From Laburnicola sp. R22_1 (lineage: Eukaryota > Ascomycota > Dothideomycetes > Pleosporales > Didymosphaeriaceae): DNA of 64,000 nucleotides. This document shows positions 1 through 10,589 of this stretch, in pieces (the stretch's first letter is position 1; each line of letters begins with the position of its first letter). Location of the stretch: assembly GCA_014281115.1 (NCBI GenBank), contig JACONQ010000007.1, positions 620,001-684,000 of the forward strand, read 5' to 3'. The translations under genes were made by a program, and so were the position numbers. The notes under the pieces are model-generated. The model was not told the origin of the DNA. It did not search any database and was given only the letters and a program-made list of their open reading frames with translations.

Positions 1-297
1 GACAAGCTCCACGACGCCGACGTCAACTACAGGGCAGCCTGCGCCCTGTCGAGCCTACGCAAGATGCCCCCGCTGGCCCCAGTCACAATCAAGAAGCCAG
101 TGATGAACACGATACAGCAGGAGCGCAACTGGGCTGCTGCCAACCGCAACACGGTGCGAGGCACCCACCAGTGGAGTCCAGCAACTGAGTCCATGGACGA
201 CGACATGGACGAAGCTTCTTTCCTCGCCGGTGTGGAATATGCCATCCGGAACATGAACATGTTTACCAAGCGCATAACCACCTTTGTAAAGGAGTAA
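1..297 (+). CDS. C-terminal end of an unidentified protein (5' part outside window)
   Basis: The frame is open from base 1 to a TAA at 295-297 and gives 98 residues. I do not recognise the family. The visible tail starts with DKLHDADVNYRAACALSSLRK, then a basic Pro-containing stretch, an acidic patch (SMDDDMDEA) and an aromatic/basic end (ITTFVKE). Codon use is GC-rich and resembles the neighbouring genes, so I treat it as the last exon of a real gene rather than a chance ORF. No splice acceptor is needed inside the visible part. The neighbour downstream is 2 kb away. Function unknown. Confidence 0.55.
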   Translation, partial: DKLHDADVNYRAACALSSLRKMPPLAPVTIKKPVMNTIQQERNWAAANRNTVRGTHQWSPATESMDDDMDEASFLAGVEYAIRNMNMFTKRITTFVKE

Positions 298-2276
298 TGC
301 GGGTTGGCGGTGGATTGGTTGGTTGCCGGCACTGGGCCGGCGATGGCGCATGGATTTTCTTTTCTATTCTTTTCTCTCTGACTTTCTCCCGAGAGGGTGA
401 TAGCTCATGTACATGTAGCATTGGGCGAGGAAGCATGACGGCAAGCACGACGACAAGGACGATGGTAAGGACGATGGCAAGCATGACGGCAAGCACGAAG
501 GCTGGTCCCTATGTCTTAGTAGCATAATGCAACATTCAAAAACCCCTCTACGTCTTCTGGTGCACATCCATGATCTGAATTTTCTACAGCTCCTCTACAC
601 AATGCAGGTGGTGTCCCGTATAGCCAGCGTTTGCATTACTTGTCCTAGGGTAACAAATACGTGTCATGAGCACTGAGACCGTCGGGACAGCATCCCGCCC
701 CGTTGCCCCAGTGGATATTCACCTGTGAGCCACAGTCGAAACGTCGATTGCCACCATGGCTTTTGCCACGGCTCCCACGTCCGCCCTACCTCCCAGTGCC
801 GTGTACCGCCGCCCGCATAAGGACCGAAAAGGGGCTCATAGCACTCGGACCGCGCTGCCCCACCCCGGAGAAGTGCAGCATTGAGCTTTTTCCCCGCCCA
901 TCCGGGTCCGACGTTGTTGAATGGCTTGATTAATGACTCATGTGGAGTCTTACCATCGTTACCAAAAGTAATGCAGTCACACGGGGTCCAGAAAACACAC
1001 TACTACTAGTCCATTAATTCATTTCCGTCAGAGTCAACTCAGACTTTTACAGGTCATGACATTTGACAGCGCAAACCACGGTTCAACAGCCTGGTGCGTA
1101 GAAAACGGGCCGCGATGACACCGTGTCAACCATGGCGCGAGGGCCCGCGTCTATATCTGGCTGCATGCATATGACGTACTTGCACATGTGTATAGCTATA
1201 CCCCGGAGCCACATCCACCGCTATGACACACGCCATGAGCTGTCAACCAGACCATCGGCAGCCTGCCGCATAGACAGTATGCACGACCTAGCAGCGGAAA
1301 CGCTTACCGCTTGAACAAGCGGGGATAGGTGGCGGTACGGCTTTTGGGAAACCGGAGTGGAACCGCCGAAAAGGGTCCTGACACCCCGGGCCTTTTGGGC
1401 CTATCCGTCATCCTAGGGAGTGGTGGGTCCGTACAGCCTTCCACACTGCACCAGCGTAACACTGACTGCCACATGCGCTGTTGCTTCTTTTGACATGTGA
1501 GGAAAAGCAAGCGTGTTTGGTAATAGGATAGAGCCAAAAGGAAATGTAAAAAATTAATGCAATAGAATAGACAAGGCCCGTTGTTTAAAATTGATGGTAT
1601 GATGATAGTAAGGTCGTTCAAGTTGGAACTGCACATGTGTTTAGCAGTCGAGATGCGGACCTTGGAGCTAGATGACTGCAACAAATTCAGCATGTGACTC
1701 AAATTTTTTGTCGTCGAAGTGTTACCGTAAGGTATTTAGAGTGATGGTGAAAAAAAGGCTGCAGGTGGCTGCACAGGGGTATGATTTCAGGGGAGTGAGT
1801 CGTAGATCGCATTCCGCTGTGGCTGCAATACTCCCGTCCGAATGAAGGTCGCTGATGTCACAGCGTTGTGTTGATTTTAGCTGGAGAGCCATCATTGTGA
1901 GTTAACTGAAGCATATATCCCCTTGAAACCGTGGCTGTGAAATCTAGGTTTGTAGTAGAACAATGTACCTCCCGAGGTCTGACTCCAGGAAGGCGAGTCC
2001 GACTTTTCATTGTGATACGTGATATGATGCGGTAGTAAATTGGATCATTGAGATTATATAGGCACTTATTTTACCGATGAGCAGTAATGGGACACCAGGG
2101 CGTCAATCATCACGTAGCCTGTGCCAAGCCCAGTACGGTGCATTCCCGTGCACGTGAACACTACCCACCATACTAGCGGCTTGGCGCGCATCCAGAATAT
2201 CGGAACCGAGCTATCGAGAGCTTCCGACAACGCCGACGGCGCAACTTCTCCACAAACAAACACCACCACCCTCGCA
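298..2276. other. Intergenic, about 2 kb, no convincing gene
   Basis: Short ORFs exist on both strands (for example 703-933 plus, 1304-1702 minus), but none has recognisable domains, splice structure or a composition unlike random. A 12-bp tandem repeat lies at 431-502. The last ~100 bp before 2277 is CA-rich leader sequence typical of a fungal 5'UTR. Confidence 0.6.
431..502 (+). repeat. Six tandem 12-bp units
   Basis: Six imperfect 12-bp units of the form AAGSAYGAYGGC follow one another without gaps (431, 443, 455, 467, 479, 491). Read in frame they would encode Lys-(His/Asp)-Asp/Glu-Gly tetrapeptides. The frame is closed by TAG at 416-418 upstream and no ATG precedes the repeats in that frame, so coding use would require splicing that I cannot support. 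It sits 130 bp after the stop of the partial gene. Confidence 0.8.
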
Positions 2277-3162
2277 ATGGGAGACAAAATGGAGGGCGTG
2301 ATTCCCGGCGGCGGCGGTGCCGTCGACCCCAGCAAATACCCGGTCCCAATCGAAACGTATGTCCCACGAACCCCACTGTCGCATGTGCTAACCTCGTCGC
2401 AAGTGTCTACGTGAGTTGCTGCACTCGCACCGCACCCCACACCCCGTCGGCTCCTGCTGACCGCTTAGGTCAACAACCTCGAGGAACGCACCAAGATTGA
2501 GACGCTCAAAGAAGCCCTCACCGTCGTCTTCAAGCACTACGGCACCATCCTCGACATTATCGCCAAGAGCAGCCTCAAGCGCAAAGGCCAGGCCTTCATC
2601 GTCTTCGACAGCCAAAAGTCGTGCCTGGACGCCATCGAGGAAATGAACGGCTTCGAGATGTGGGGCAAGGCTATGAAGGTCTCGCGCGCAAAGTCGCACA
2701 GCGATGAGACGGTCAAGATCAAGGCCCCCGACATGTTCGACGAGCACAAGCGGAAGCGCTTGATGCAGAAAGGTACCTGTCTTGCGCTTTGGTGGGGCTG
2801 CTTGTGCTAACACGAAGACAGACTTCAAGCGCGCCGAGGAGGACGCAAAGAGGCAGGCCAACCCCGCTGCAGACAAGCCGCGCGCACCCAAGTCTGGTGC
2901 CGCCTTGATCCCCGACGAATACGTGCGACCCAACAAGACGCTCTTCGTGCAGAACCTCCCCTTCGGTATCGAGGAGCAGGATCTCGTGGATGTCTTCGAG
3001 CACTTCGAAGGCTTCAAAGAAGTGCGCTACATCAAGTTTAGGAACCTAGCCTTTGTCGAATTCGAGAACGAACAATTCGCCATCACCGCCAAGGAGCAGA
3101 CCACAGACACTCGGGTCGGAAAAGAGCAGAAGCCTATCAAGGTGACGTATCAAAGGCAGTAG
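2277..3162 (+). CDS. U1A/U2B''-type snRNP protein with two RRMs (spliced, 243 aa)
   Basis: Four exons: 2277-2356, 2404-2410, 2469-2772, 2822-3162. The joined length is 732 nt, 243 residues plus TAG. RRM1 spans about residues 28-107 (RNP2 VYVNNL at 28-33, RNP1 KGQAFIVF at 68-75). A basic, Ala/Lys-rich linker follows, then RRM2 at 169-243 (LFVQNLPFG; RNP1 RNLAFVEF). This two-RRM arrangement with VYVNNL is that of the U1A/U2B''/SNF family, which binds a U snRNA stem-loop in the nucleus. Fungal orthologues are usually annotated as U2 snRNP B''. Exon 2 is only 7 nt and supplies part of the RNP2 motif. All introns are 47-58 nt with GT..AG and CTAAC/CTGAC-like branch points. The start follows a CA-rich leader. 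The gene converges on VMA8 with 260 bp between stops. Whether it serves U1, U2 or both cannot be read from the sequence. Confidence 0.93.
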
Positions 3163-3422
3163 ATGATTGCATGTGGATTTAGCGTCTGGTGTTTCACTTT
3201 TATGCATTTATGATACCTAAAACACAATACAGTATGTTTTATCGCTATACACCGATATACTCTTACTCATTACTCAATATGTTAGGCTTGATAGCGCCAT
3301 AGCAACAACACCAGCAAATGGACCGGGGACTCTCGAGTATATGAGGGCGCAGATGTTTGAGTCGAAGAAGGCAGCGCGCAAGCTCGAGAAGGCTAAGCGC
3401 AAGGCCGAGGCCGGCGGCCGAA

Positions 3423-4421
3423 CTAGAAAATGACGTCCTCGTTCTCCGCATCACCGAGCAAGTCTTGAGTGCCTTGTTCATCAGCGACCCGTTGCTTGTC
3501 TTTGGATTGCTCTCTTTGGAGTTCCTGCTCGGCGGCGTCTCGTTGTTTCTTGCCGGAAACCTTTTTAAGCCGGTAAAACTCCTCACGATCCAACTCGTCC
3601 AGTTCAGAATTGATGTACTTGATTGTGTTCTCTGTTCGTGGAATGATGACGTGCTCACTGGCTCTCGTAAGTTGGGTGTGACGATAATCATGTTGGAGAA
3701 CGCACATGGCATTGACACGCCGATTGACAACCTTGATGACCTCGTCCAATATCACAAAGGCGGTCTGGAGACTGGCTAGTTCCACCAACGTCTCCACTGC
3801 CCTCGCATATGTCTCTCTACACTTCTGCACCTGTTGACCGCCCTTGCCTAAGCCCGTGAGAGCGAAGTCGTTGTTGCTCTCGGCCGTGTAGCTCTCAAAC
3901 TGCGGCAGCAGGACACCCGAGACGTTCTCCTGCTTGGTGCGCACGCGGAACCTGGCCTGCTTGGCCGACTCTTGAATCTGGTAGCCGATGTCGCCGCCAA
4001 CGGCATACGTGACTTCGGCGAGGGAGAATGCAGCGATCTGCATGACCCGGCCCATCTTGCGCTTCGCTTCATCGATGCGGCGTGTTATCTCTAGAGGATG
4101 GTTCAGCTTCCGGTACGAGGAGGTCACATGCAGGGGGCGGTCGCACCTCGAAAGCGTCTGCGGGGAGGAAGCGTGGTTAGCACATGCGATGGTTGCGAAG
4201 TCATAGAGGCGGCAACGTACTTTGTGAGGGCTTCGCTTTTGCGTTTCAGCAGGTCGTGGCCGGTCTGGGCGCCCTTGAGCTTGCCCTTCATCAGGGCCAG
4301 CGACTGGCGCGTGGCGAAGACGGCCTCTCTCGCCTGATGGTGGTGTCAGTCTTGTGCGGCATGGATTCTTCTGCGGCATGGACAGCCTCATCAAGCTGCG
4401 ACCTACCCCGCTGCCTGACAT
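3423..4421 (-). CDS. VMA8: V-type proton ATPase subunit D (spliced, 252 aa)
   Basis: Five exons on the minus strand: 4407-4421, 4221-4333, 4147-4157, 3706-4090, 3423-3657. They total 759 nt, 252 residues. Subunit D is the central rotor stalk of the V1 sector that couples ATP hydrolysis to proton pumping at the vacuolar membrane. Family signatures are all visible: TRQSLALMKGKLKGAQTGHDL, then ITRRIDEAKRKMGRVMQIAA, GVLLPQFE, GLGKGGQQVQKCRETYARAV, and the C-terminal helix with HVIIPRTENTIKYINSELDE. The acidic EDVIF terminus is the common fungal ending. Exon 1 encodes only MSGSG and exon 3 is an 11-nt microexon giving the TKRFRE junction. Without it the frame is lost. The start ATG is fixed by phase: only a 15-nt first exon joins correctly. 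Intron lengths are 73, 63, 56 and 48 nt. It is divergent from SYF1. Confidence 0.95.
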   Translation of the reverse strand: MSGSGVGRSLMRLSMPQKNPCRTRLTPPSGERGRLRHAPVAGPDEGQAQGRPDRPRPAETQKRSPHKVRCRLYDFATIACANHASSPQTLSRCDRPLHVTSSYRKLNHPLEITRRIDEAKRKMGRVMQIAAFSLAEVTYAVGGDIGYQIQESAKQARFRVRTKQENVSGVLLPQFESYTAESNNDFALTGLGKGGQQVQKCRETYARAVETLVELASLQTAFVILDEVIKVVNRRVNAMCVLQHDYRHTQLTRASEHVIIPRTENTIKYINSELDELDREEFYRLKKVSGKKQRDAAEQELQREQSKDKQRVADEQGTQDLLGDAENEDVIF

Positions 4422-4879
4422 GGCGCGATGCTGGGCCGACGGACGACGGACGACGGGCTTACGGAGCCAACAGGTCGGTCTGGCTGTAGGGGGGAGATGC
4501 GTGCGGCGGTGCGCGAATGCGGTGCAGCCAGAGGGGAGGAGGGCGCGCAATGGGGAGCTTGAGCTGTGTGCTGTGGACGTCACGGCGCGGGCCCTGTCGG
4601 CACGGCTCACCCTCTGGGCGGGAAGGCGCTGCTGGGCTCGCGCCTGCCGTCCGTGCTTGCGCGTGTTTTGGGCGTAGCTGCCTGCAGGCGTGAACTCCCA
4701 GGAAACGCCGCGGGCTGCCATTGGCCCCGCGCCATCTGCTGACCGCTTGTCCCGAGTCGCTCCTCCTCTGCACCAGAACTTTACCTTCGTCGCCCTCCAT
4801 CCGTCGCAGCTTCGTCCACCACGCCCGCTCCCGCGCCTCTGCCCACCGCGGGCCCTCCTCCGCCTGCGCCGGCGACACA
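4422..4879. promoter_or_regulatory. Shared divergent promoter of VMA8 and SYF1
   Basis: The 458 bp between the two start codons must hold both promoters. It is GC-rich, with a pyrimidine-rich stretch (4780-4860) just before the SYF1 start. I see no TATA box. This is inferred from gene layout, not from a recognised motif. Confidence 0.45.
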
Positions 4880-7410
4880 ATGCCTGGCGAGCTGCTCCGC
4901 ACCGTGACGGCGAGCCTCTCGCGGCCCGGCAAACGCAAGATGGAGCGCTCCAGCGACCTGGTCCTCATCTCCGACCAGGACGTGGCCTACGAGCAGGACA
5001 TCCAACGCAACCCCGGCAGCGTCAAGCCGTGGCTGGACTACTACGCCTTCAAAAAGTCGCGCGGCAGCCTGCTGGAGCAGGCCTTTGTGCTCGAGCGCGC
5101 CTGCACGACGCTGCCGCGCTCCTACAAGCTCTGGAAGCTCTACCTCGAGCTCCGCACCAAGCACCTCGAGAAGAAGAACCCCGCCAAGTTCGCGCCGCAC
5201 TATGTCAAGGTCAACGCCCTGTTCGAGCGCGCCCTGGTGCTGCTCAACAAGATGCCGCGCATCTGGGACATGTACCTCAACTTCCTCATGCAGCAGCCCC
5301 TCGTCACCACCACCCGCCGCACCTTCGACCGCGCGCTGCGTGCCCTGCCGCTGACGCAGCACAACCGCATCTGGGCGCTCTACAGGCCCTTTGCCACGTC
5401 CGCGTCGGGCGAGACCGCCGTCAAAATATGGCGACGCTACATGCAGATTCACCCCGAAGAGGCAGAGGACTTCATCGAGCTGCTCAAGGACATGCGCAAG
5501 TACACCGAGGCCGTCAAGAAGTACATGGAGATCCTCAACAACCCCAAGTTCAAAAGCAAAGAAGCCAAGGGGCCCTTCCAGTTCTGGACCGAGATGATCG
5601 ACCTGCTCATCGACCACGCCAAGGACATCGAAACGGGCGACGACAGCGGCATCGACGTCGAGAAGATCATCAGGAGCGGCATCTCCAAGTTCCCGGATCA
5701 GCGCGGCATCCTCTGGGTAGGTCTATCGCGCTACTGGATGAACAAGAACGAGTATGAGAAGGCCCGTGACGTCTTTGAGGAGGGCATCACCACAGTCATG
5801 ACCGTCCGCGACTTCTCCGTCGTCTTCGACACGTACATTGAGGCTGAGGAGACCATGATCGGCATCAAACTGCAGGAAGCTGCAGCTCGGTCCGATAAGG
5901 GCAAAATCGACCAGGATGCCGACGCCGACCTGGACATCCGGATGGTTCGCTTCGAGTCGCTTATGCAAAGGCGGCCCTTCTTGCTCAACGATGTGATGCT
6001 AAGGCAGAACCCGCATAATGTGATCGAGTGGGAGAAGCGCGTTGCTCTTTGGGGTGACAACCGCAAAGAGGTCGTGCAGACGTACACCGACGCCATCGCC
6101 GCCATTAACCCGAAAAAAGCCGTCGGCAAATTTCACGAACTATGGACCAGTTACGCAAAGTTCTACGAAACCGGCGGGGACCTTCAAAATGCCCGTGTTA
6201 TCATGGAGAAGGCGGTAAAGGTGCCATTCAAATCGGTCGCCGAACTAGCCGAGATGTGGTGCGAGTGGGCCGAAATGGAATTGCGCAACGAAAACTTCGA
6301 TAGAGCTGTCGAGATCATGGCGAAGGCGACGCAAGCGCCAAAGCGGTCCACTGTCGACTATTTCGACGAGTCGCTGACGCCGCAGCAAAGAGTGCACAAG
6401 AGCTGGAAATTGTGGAGTTTCTACGTCGATCTTGTAGAAAGTGTGAGCACATTGGAAGAAACCAAAAAGGTGTATGAGAGGATTTTCGAGCTTCGCATCG
6501 CTACGCCGCAGACTGTCGTAAACTACGCCAACTTGCTGGAAGAGAACAACTACTTCGAGGACTGCTTCAAGGTCTACGAGAGAGGGCTGGATCTCTTCAG
6601 CTATCCCGTGGCATTCGAGATATGGAACCTGTACCTGACCAAAGCGGTCGATCGAAAGATTGGCATGGAACGGTTACGGGATCTGTTTGAGCAAGCTGTG
6701 GAGGGATGCCCACCCAAGTTCGCAAAAGTATTGTACCTAATGTACGGTGCGTTGGAAGAAGATCGCGGTTTGGCCCGCCACGCCATGCGCATATACCAGC
6801 GTGCAACGGAAGCTGTCGCCGACGAAGATCGCATGGAAATGTTCAACTTCTACATTACCAAGTCAGCGTCGAACTTCGGTCTTACCTCCACAAGACCCAT
6901 CTACGAACGCGCCATCTCCGCTCTGCCTGACCACGAGGCCAAGGAAATGTGTCTCAAATTCGCCGAGATGGAACGACGGTTAGGTGAAATCGACCGAGCA
7001 CGAGCAATTTATGGCCATGCGAGCCAGTTTTGCGATCCGAGGACCAGCCCTGAATTTTGGAAAAAGTGGGAATCGTTCGAGGTTCAGCACGGAAACGAGG
7101 ACACTTACAAAGAGATGCTTCGGATCAAGCGGAGTGTTCAAGCTCAATACAAGTATGTATACTTCCTGTATGTTGCAATGATCAAGCAAGTACTGACAAT
7201 ATGCAGCACCGACGTCAATTTCATCGCCTCTCAGTATCGTACGTACTTCAAAACTGTATGGGGAGCATGCAATGGCGACGCTCCGACGGCGCCGAGCAAG
7301 TACTGACAATATGCAGCACCGACGTCAATTTCATCGCCTCTCAGGCCATCGCACGTGGTCAGCAAAACGGAATCCGACGGAGCTGTCGGCCAATTGACGA
7401 CGATTTATGA
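4880..7410 (+). CDS. SYF1: Pre-mRNA splicing factor SYF1 (XAB2 family), C-terminus altered
   Basis: Syf1 is a HAT-repeat (half-a-TPR) scaffold of the Prp19/NineTeen complex that helps activate the spliceosome. The protein is an almost unbroken series of HAT units, e.g. SVKPWLDYYAFKK, ALFERALVLLNKMPRIWDMY, FPDQRGILWVGLSRYW, FDRAVEIMAKA, ARAIYGHASQFCDPR. Near the end comes GNEDTYKEMLRIKRSVQAQYN, which is diagnostic. Exon 1 is 4880-7152. My preferred model uses the second of two duplicated acceptors (intron 7153-7316, exon 2 7317-7410), giving 788 aa ending in IDDDL. The first acceptor (intron 7153-7206) gives 790 aa ending at 7306. The usual fungal tail continues in the same frame just after the TGA at 7408-7410 (ALERQAKAPAGFVAAS, 7417-7464), so the C-terminal tail has been disrupted. 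ATG 4880 is chosen because the ORF upstream of it is low-complexity leader. An alternative start is Met at 4940. Confidence 0.9.
7185..7344 (+). repeat. Direct 50-bp duplication carrying the SYF1 3' splice site
   Basis: Bases 7185-7234 and 7295-7344 are identical over 50 bp. Each copy contains the TACTGAC branch point, the ATGCAG acceptor and the first 28 nt of the following exon. A 60-bp unrelated segment (7235-7294) separates them and contains a potential donor (GTACGT at 7239). Confidence 0.95.
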
Positions 7411-9474
7411 TTTACGGCTCTGGAGCGACAAGCAAAGGCACCCGCAGGTTTCGTTGCTGCCAGCATGTTGTTTCCCTAGCGGGCTGTCTTGTTTCTTATC
7501 TCGCGCACATACTCTTCTTTGGATACCTGGACGGGAATCCTTGCATACCCGGCGTTCATACCTGGTGGGTACAAAATGATGGCTACACTACTACTGTGAG
7601 CATGAGGTTGGGTTGGTTGGGAGAGGCTCGAGGATGAAGGATTTCTTTTGTGAGGGGGGTTCCAGGTTGGGACGGATTGTCCTATGATATGGCGCGTACA
7701 GCAGGCAAGGTTCAGGGACGAGTGGAACTTTCTCTCGTTGAGATGTGCGCGTCGGGTTGGTGGATGGAAGGTTGCGCTGGGGCATGCTCTTTGCGCTTTG
7801 GCTGCTTTCACTTCTCAGTCAGATGGACGCGCTTCTTGACAACAGGTCACATATTGGCACGGTAGATTTTTTTTCTCCTATTTGGATGTTATATACACAC
7901 ACAATGCCCCTCAATAGTATCAAAAAAAAGTTATCTCCTCTGAGTCTGAGCTGGAAGCTGCATCTGTCCTGTGACTAGGTTAGGTAGGCTTCGTGTTGCA
8001 GACACTTTTCCTACGGTGCTGCGACCACGTGGGACTTGAGTTCCTGAGGTCGTGATGAGGCGCTTGGTTCGTTGTTGGGGTTTCATGTGGGTGCTGGTGT
8101 TGGCAGGGCGTAAACGTAAACTTGTGGTCTGTGGGTGCGTGATGCACATGCAAGCACTGCGCCTCGCTCGGCCGGCCGGCGCGGGCGTGGGCGTGGGCGG
8201 CGTTTGGCGTTTTGTTGAAACGTAAGTGCATGCCGGGGGAGTTTGAGAGTAAGTGGAAGCCGAATCTATGTCTGACGTGGGGCAATTTATTTAATGGAGG
8301 GGATGCGCGTATGATGGCATGGAAGGGGATCTGGGAGGGAGGGAGATGGATGGATGGCATCTGCGTCTTGAATTGAATTGGCGGAATCTGGGGGGAGGAG
8401 GCTGTTGAGTAACTGTCGTGAGTACCTCTGGTACTGTTACCAACAGACTATCTCCATTGAGAAAGCATGTAGTTTCCCAATGGGGGTGTGTGCATTTCTA
8501 AATGAACTCGAAACAACTCTGTCTGCAGTGTGGCCGCATGCATCCGTTTGTTCTTGCGCACCGTGATTGCCCATCATAGCTCTGGAGTCTAGACCTTATA
8601 TGGTTAATAGACGCTAACGTCTGTCCAACCAATCACCGCTGTTATGGATGACACTTCGCACCTCCACGAGTCCGACACATCGATCAGATTCACATCCCCA
8701 GATTGACCGCGGGCTTGGAGGGGACGATACTCCCCCTTTGAAGCTTTATCCGCTGCACTGAGTGGGTGGACGCCCCCGCTCGTCTGACGTAACACCCTTT
8801 CCGTTCATCGAAGGTCAACATCCGCGCAGATAAATTGATCTGGGCCTGATGAATGCGTGAAGGTCCTGGTGTTGTGGTCTGCGGGGCTGGAGATGAGTGA
8901 TTAGTTTGGGGCTCGGCGTGAGATGGAGCGCTGGAAGGGGAGGGGGGAGGACGAGGGGAGATGATGGTGAGCTGGAGGCGTTGACGCAACGGGAGGGGCA
9001 AGGCGCCGATACTTCTTTTCTTGTCCTTGTGTGGGGTATATATACCGGGTGCTGGCCCTCGGTGTTGATGATGGATATCTTGCTCTTTTGTTGAGCACAA
9101 CGCTGAGGAGTCACACCCACGCTTCTGTTTGTGCGTCTGTTTTACTGAGAAGTTGTACTCGATATAGCTCGAATCTGCTTCAGTGTCAATCATGGTAACG
9201 AACGGTATGTTGTCACTCTTATTCGCGCCTTCCTCTATCCTGAACACACTTTAAACTACAACAAGCAGCAAGTACTATCACGCACAGATATCGACAGCAC
9301 GCCCACAGACAATCCCTCAACCAACAAAAACCTCTCCACCACCCACCCCAAAGACACCACCGGTACAACTCCCTCCTCATACCCGCCCCATCGTCCATCC
9401 TTCCCACGCTATCACCCAGCAACCATGACGACACGAACCTCTCACACTCCCCATCCGACCGCGAAAACCGCCGC
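7411..9474. other. Intergenic and probable 5' region of the next gene
   Basis: 7411-7480 still encodes the orphaned SYF1 tail. From 7480 to about 9150 I see only short unsupported ORFs, T-rich patches near 7866 and 7921, and GC-rich purine tracts (8920-8960). At 9192-9203 an ATG followed by GTATGT, and an acceptor near 9289, suggest an upstream leader exon of the small gene at 9475, but I could not join it in frame. Confidence 0.45.
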
Positions 9475-9759
9475 ATGAGCCGCGAATGGGACGCCTCGAA
9501 GGTGCCGCCGTCGCAGTTCCAGCGCCGCAAGGGGAGCATCTATTCCACGCCTAGTTCGCGGGATGGACATGTTAGTGATAGCTCGAGGGATCAGGCGTAT
9601 TGGGATAAGCTGAAGGAGAAGGTATGTTGGTTTGTTACTTGCGCGGGGTGTTGCTGTGATGGGTGGCGCATCTTGATCTTAGGGCGAGGGGTTTTGTGCA
9701 TTGGAGTGGTTACTGACAGACGTGAATAGGGCTGGATTCCGGGAACGAATAAGCACTAA
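9475..9759 (+). CDS. Small hypothetical protein, two exons (58 aa as drawn)
   Basis: Exons 9475-9621 and 9730-9759 are joined across a 108-nt GT..AG intron to give MSREWDASKVPPSQFQRRKG...KLKEKGWIPGTNKH. The peptide is hydrophilic, lacks a signal peptide or membrane segment, and has a Lys/Arg core. It reads like a conserved small ascomycete protein, but I cannot name the family. The frame stays open upstream (NHDDTNLSHSPSDRENRR), so the true start is probably in one or more earlier exons between 9192 and 9430. The Met used here is the first in-frame one I can support. Confidence 0.55.
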
Positions 9760-10589
9760 ATCCCGTTCTCTTTTTGAGAACAATCCCGTTCTTCTATGGG
9801 GCTGAGTGGCGGACCTCAGTCCCACCGGGTCGCGTACACAGTATATCCTTCCCAGTCCTGTATTATTTATCTCACATCGCCGCGGGCATACAACCTCGCT
9901 AGCTCCGATGTCACAATGCTACGGAACGACCTCACACAGGTACCGTTGTAAACTTACCAATACCTAATGGAATGTAAACATGTACTTTTATCGCGGTGGG
10001 GTTTGCGCCGTGGACCCTGCCTGCGTCATCGGTTAGTGCGGTGTGCCCCTGAATCTGGGCGCGTAATCGATGGCGTTGGAATGCGGGGGTGGGGCTACAG
10101 CGAAACTGACCCACGGTGGGGAGTTGAGCTATCTAGAAGGTATCGTACTTGATTAGTGCGTGTTAGATCATTGATACGTTCCCGCCTGCGCGAAACGCGT
10201 GCGTCTACTATTCCAATCCGTGAGGACATCTTTCTAGATGCGTATTCGTCGACAAGGACGTTGTGCGATATGTAGCTGCACGATGCGAACTGTATTCCAG
10301 GAGGGTTCTCAGTTGGAGACGAAGTTTGGACAATTACGTTGCTTTCAGGGATGCGTGCGAGTGTTTTTCTATTTATGATTTTCTTTTTTTCGGCGGTGGT
10401 TAGAGGTGAGATACGCATGCAGGAATCTTTGAATGTGTTGTTCATGAAGCCCTGGACACGATAAATTGGCAGTAGTGCGCAGAGACGGCGCAACAGACTG
10501 TAATGATGACCATCGTTATTGTCGTCATTGTATAGCATGCCAGTAGAGCCGCAGGTTTGTTCGGGCATAGAGTCCAGTTTCTCCTTCAT
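9760..10589. other. Intergenic, nothing recognised
   Basis: There is a 165-codon minus-strand ORF at 10095-10592, but its peptide has no domain, no low-complexity bias typical of a real gene, and no intron signals. Otherwise this is featureless intermediate-GC sequence leading into the repeat array. Confidence 0.5.

Noticed and set aside
1304..1702. 132-codon minus-strand ORF
   Set aside because: Low-complexity, no splice or domain evidence, AT-rich relative to nearby genes.
4721..4879. N-terminal extension of SYF1 from 4721
   Set aside because: The extension is low-complexity Ser/Arg/Ala/Pro sequence and looks like translated 5' leader; the protein family starts near the chosen Met.
4781..5617. 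278-codon minus-strand ORF opposite SYF1
   Set aside because: Antisense shadow of a GC-rich coding region with mirrored codon bias.
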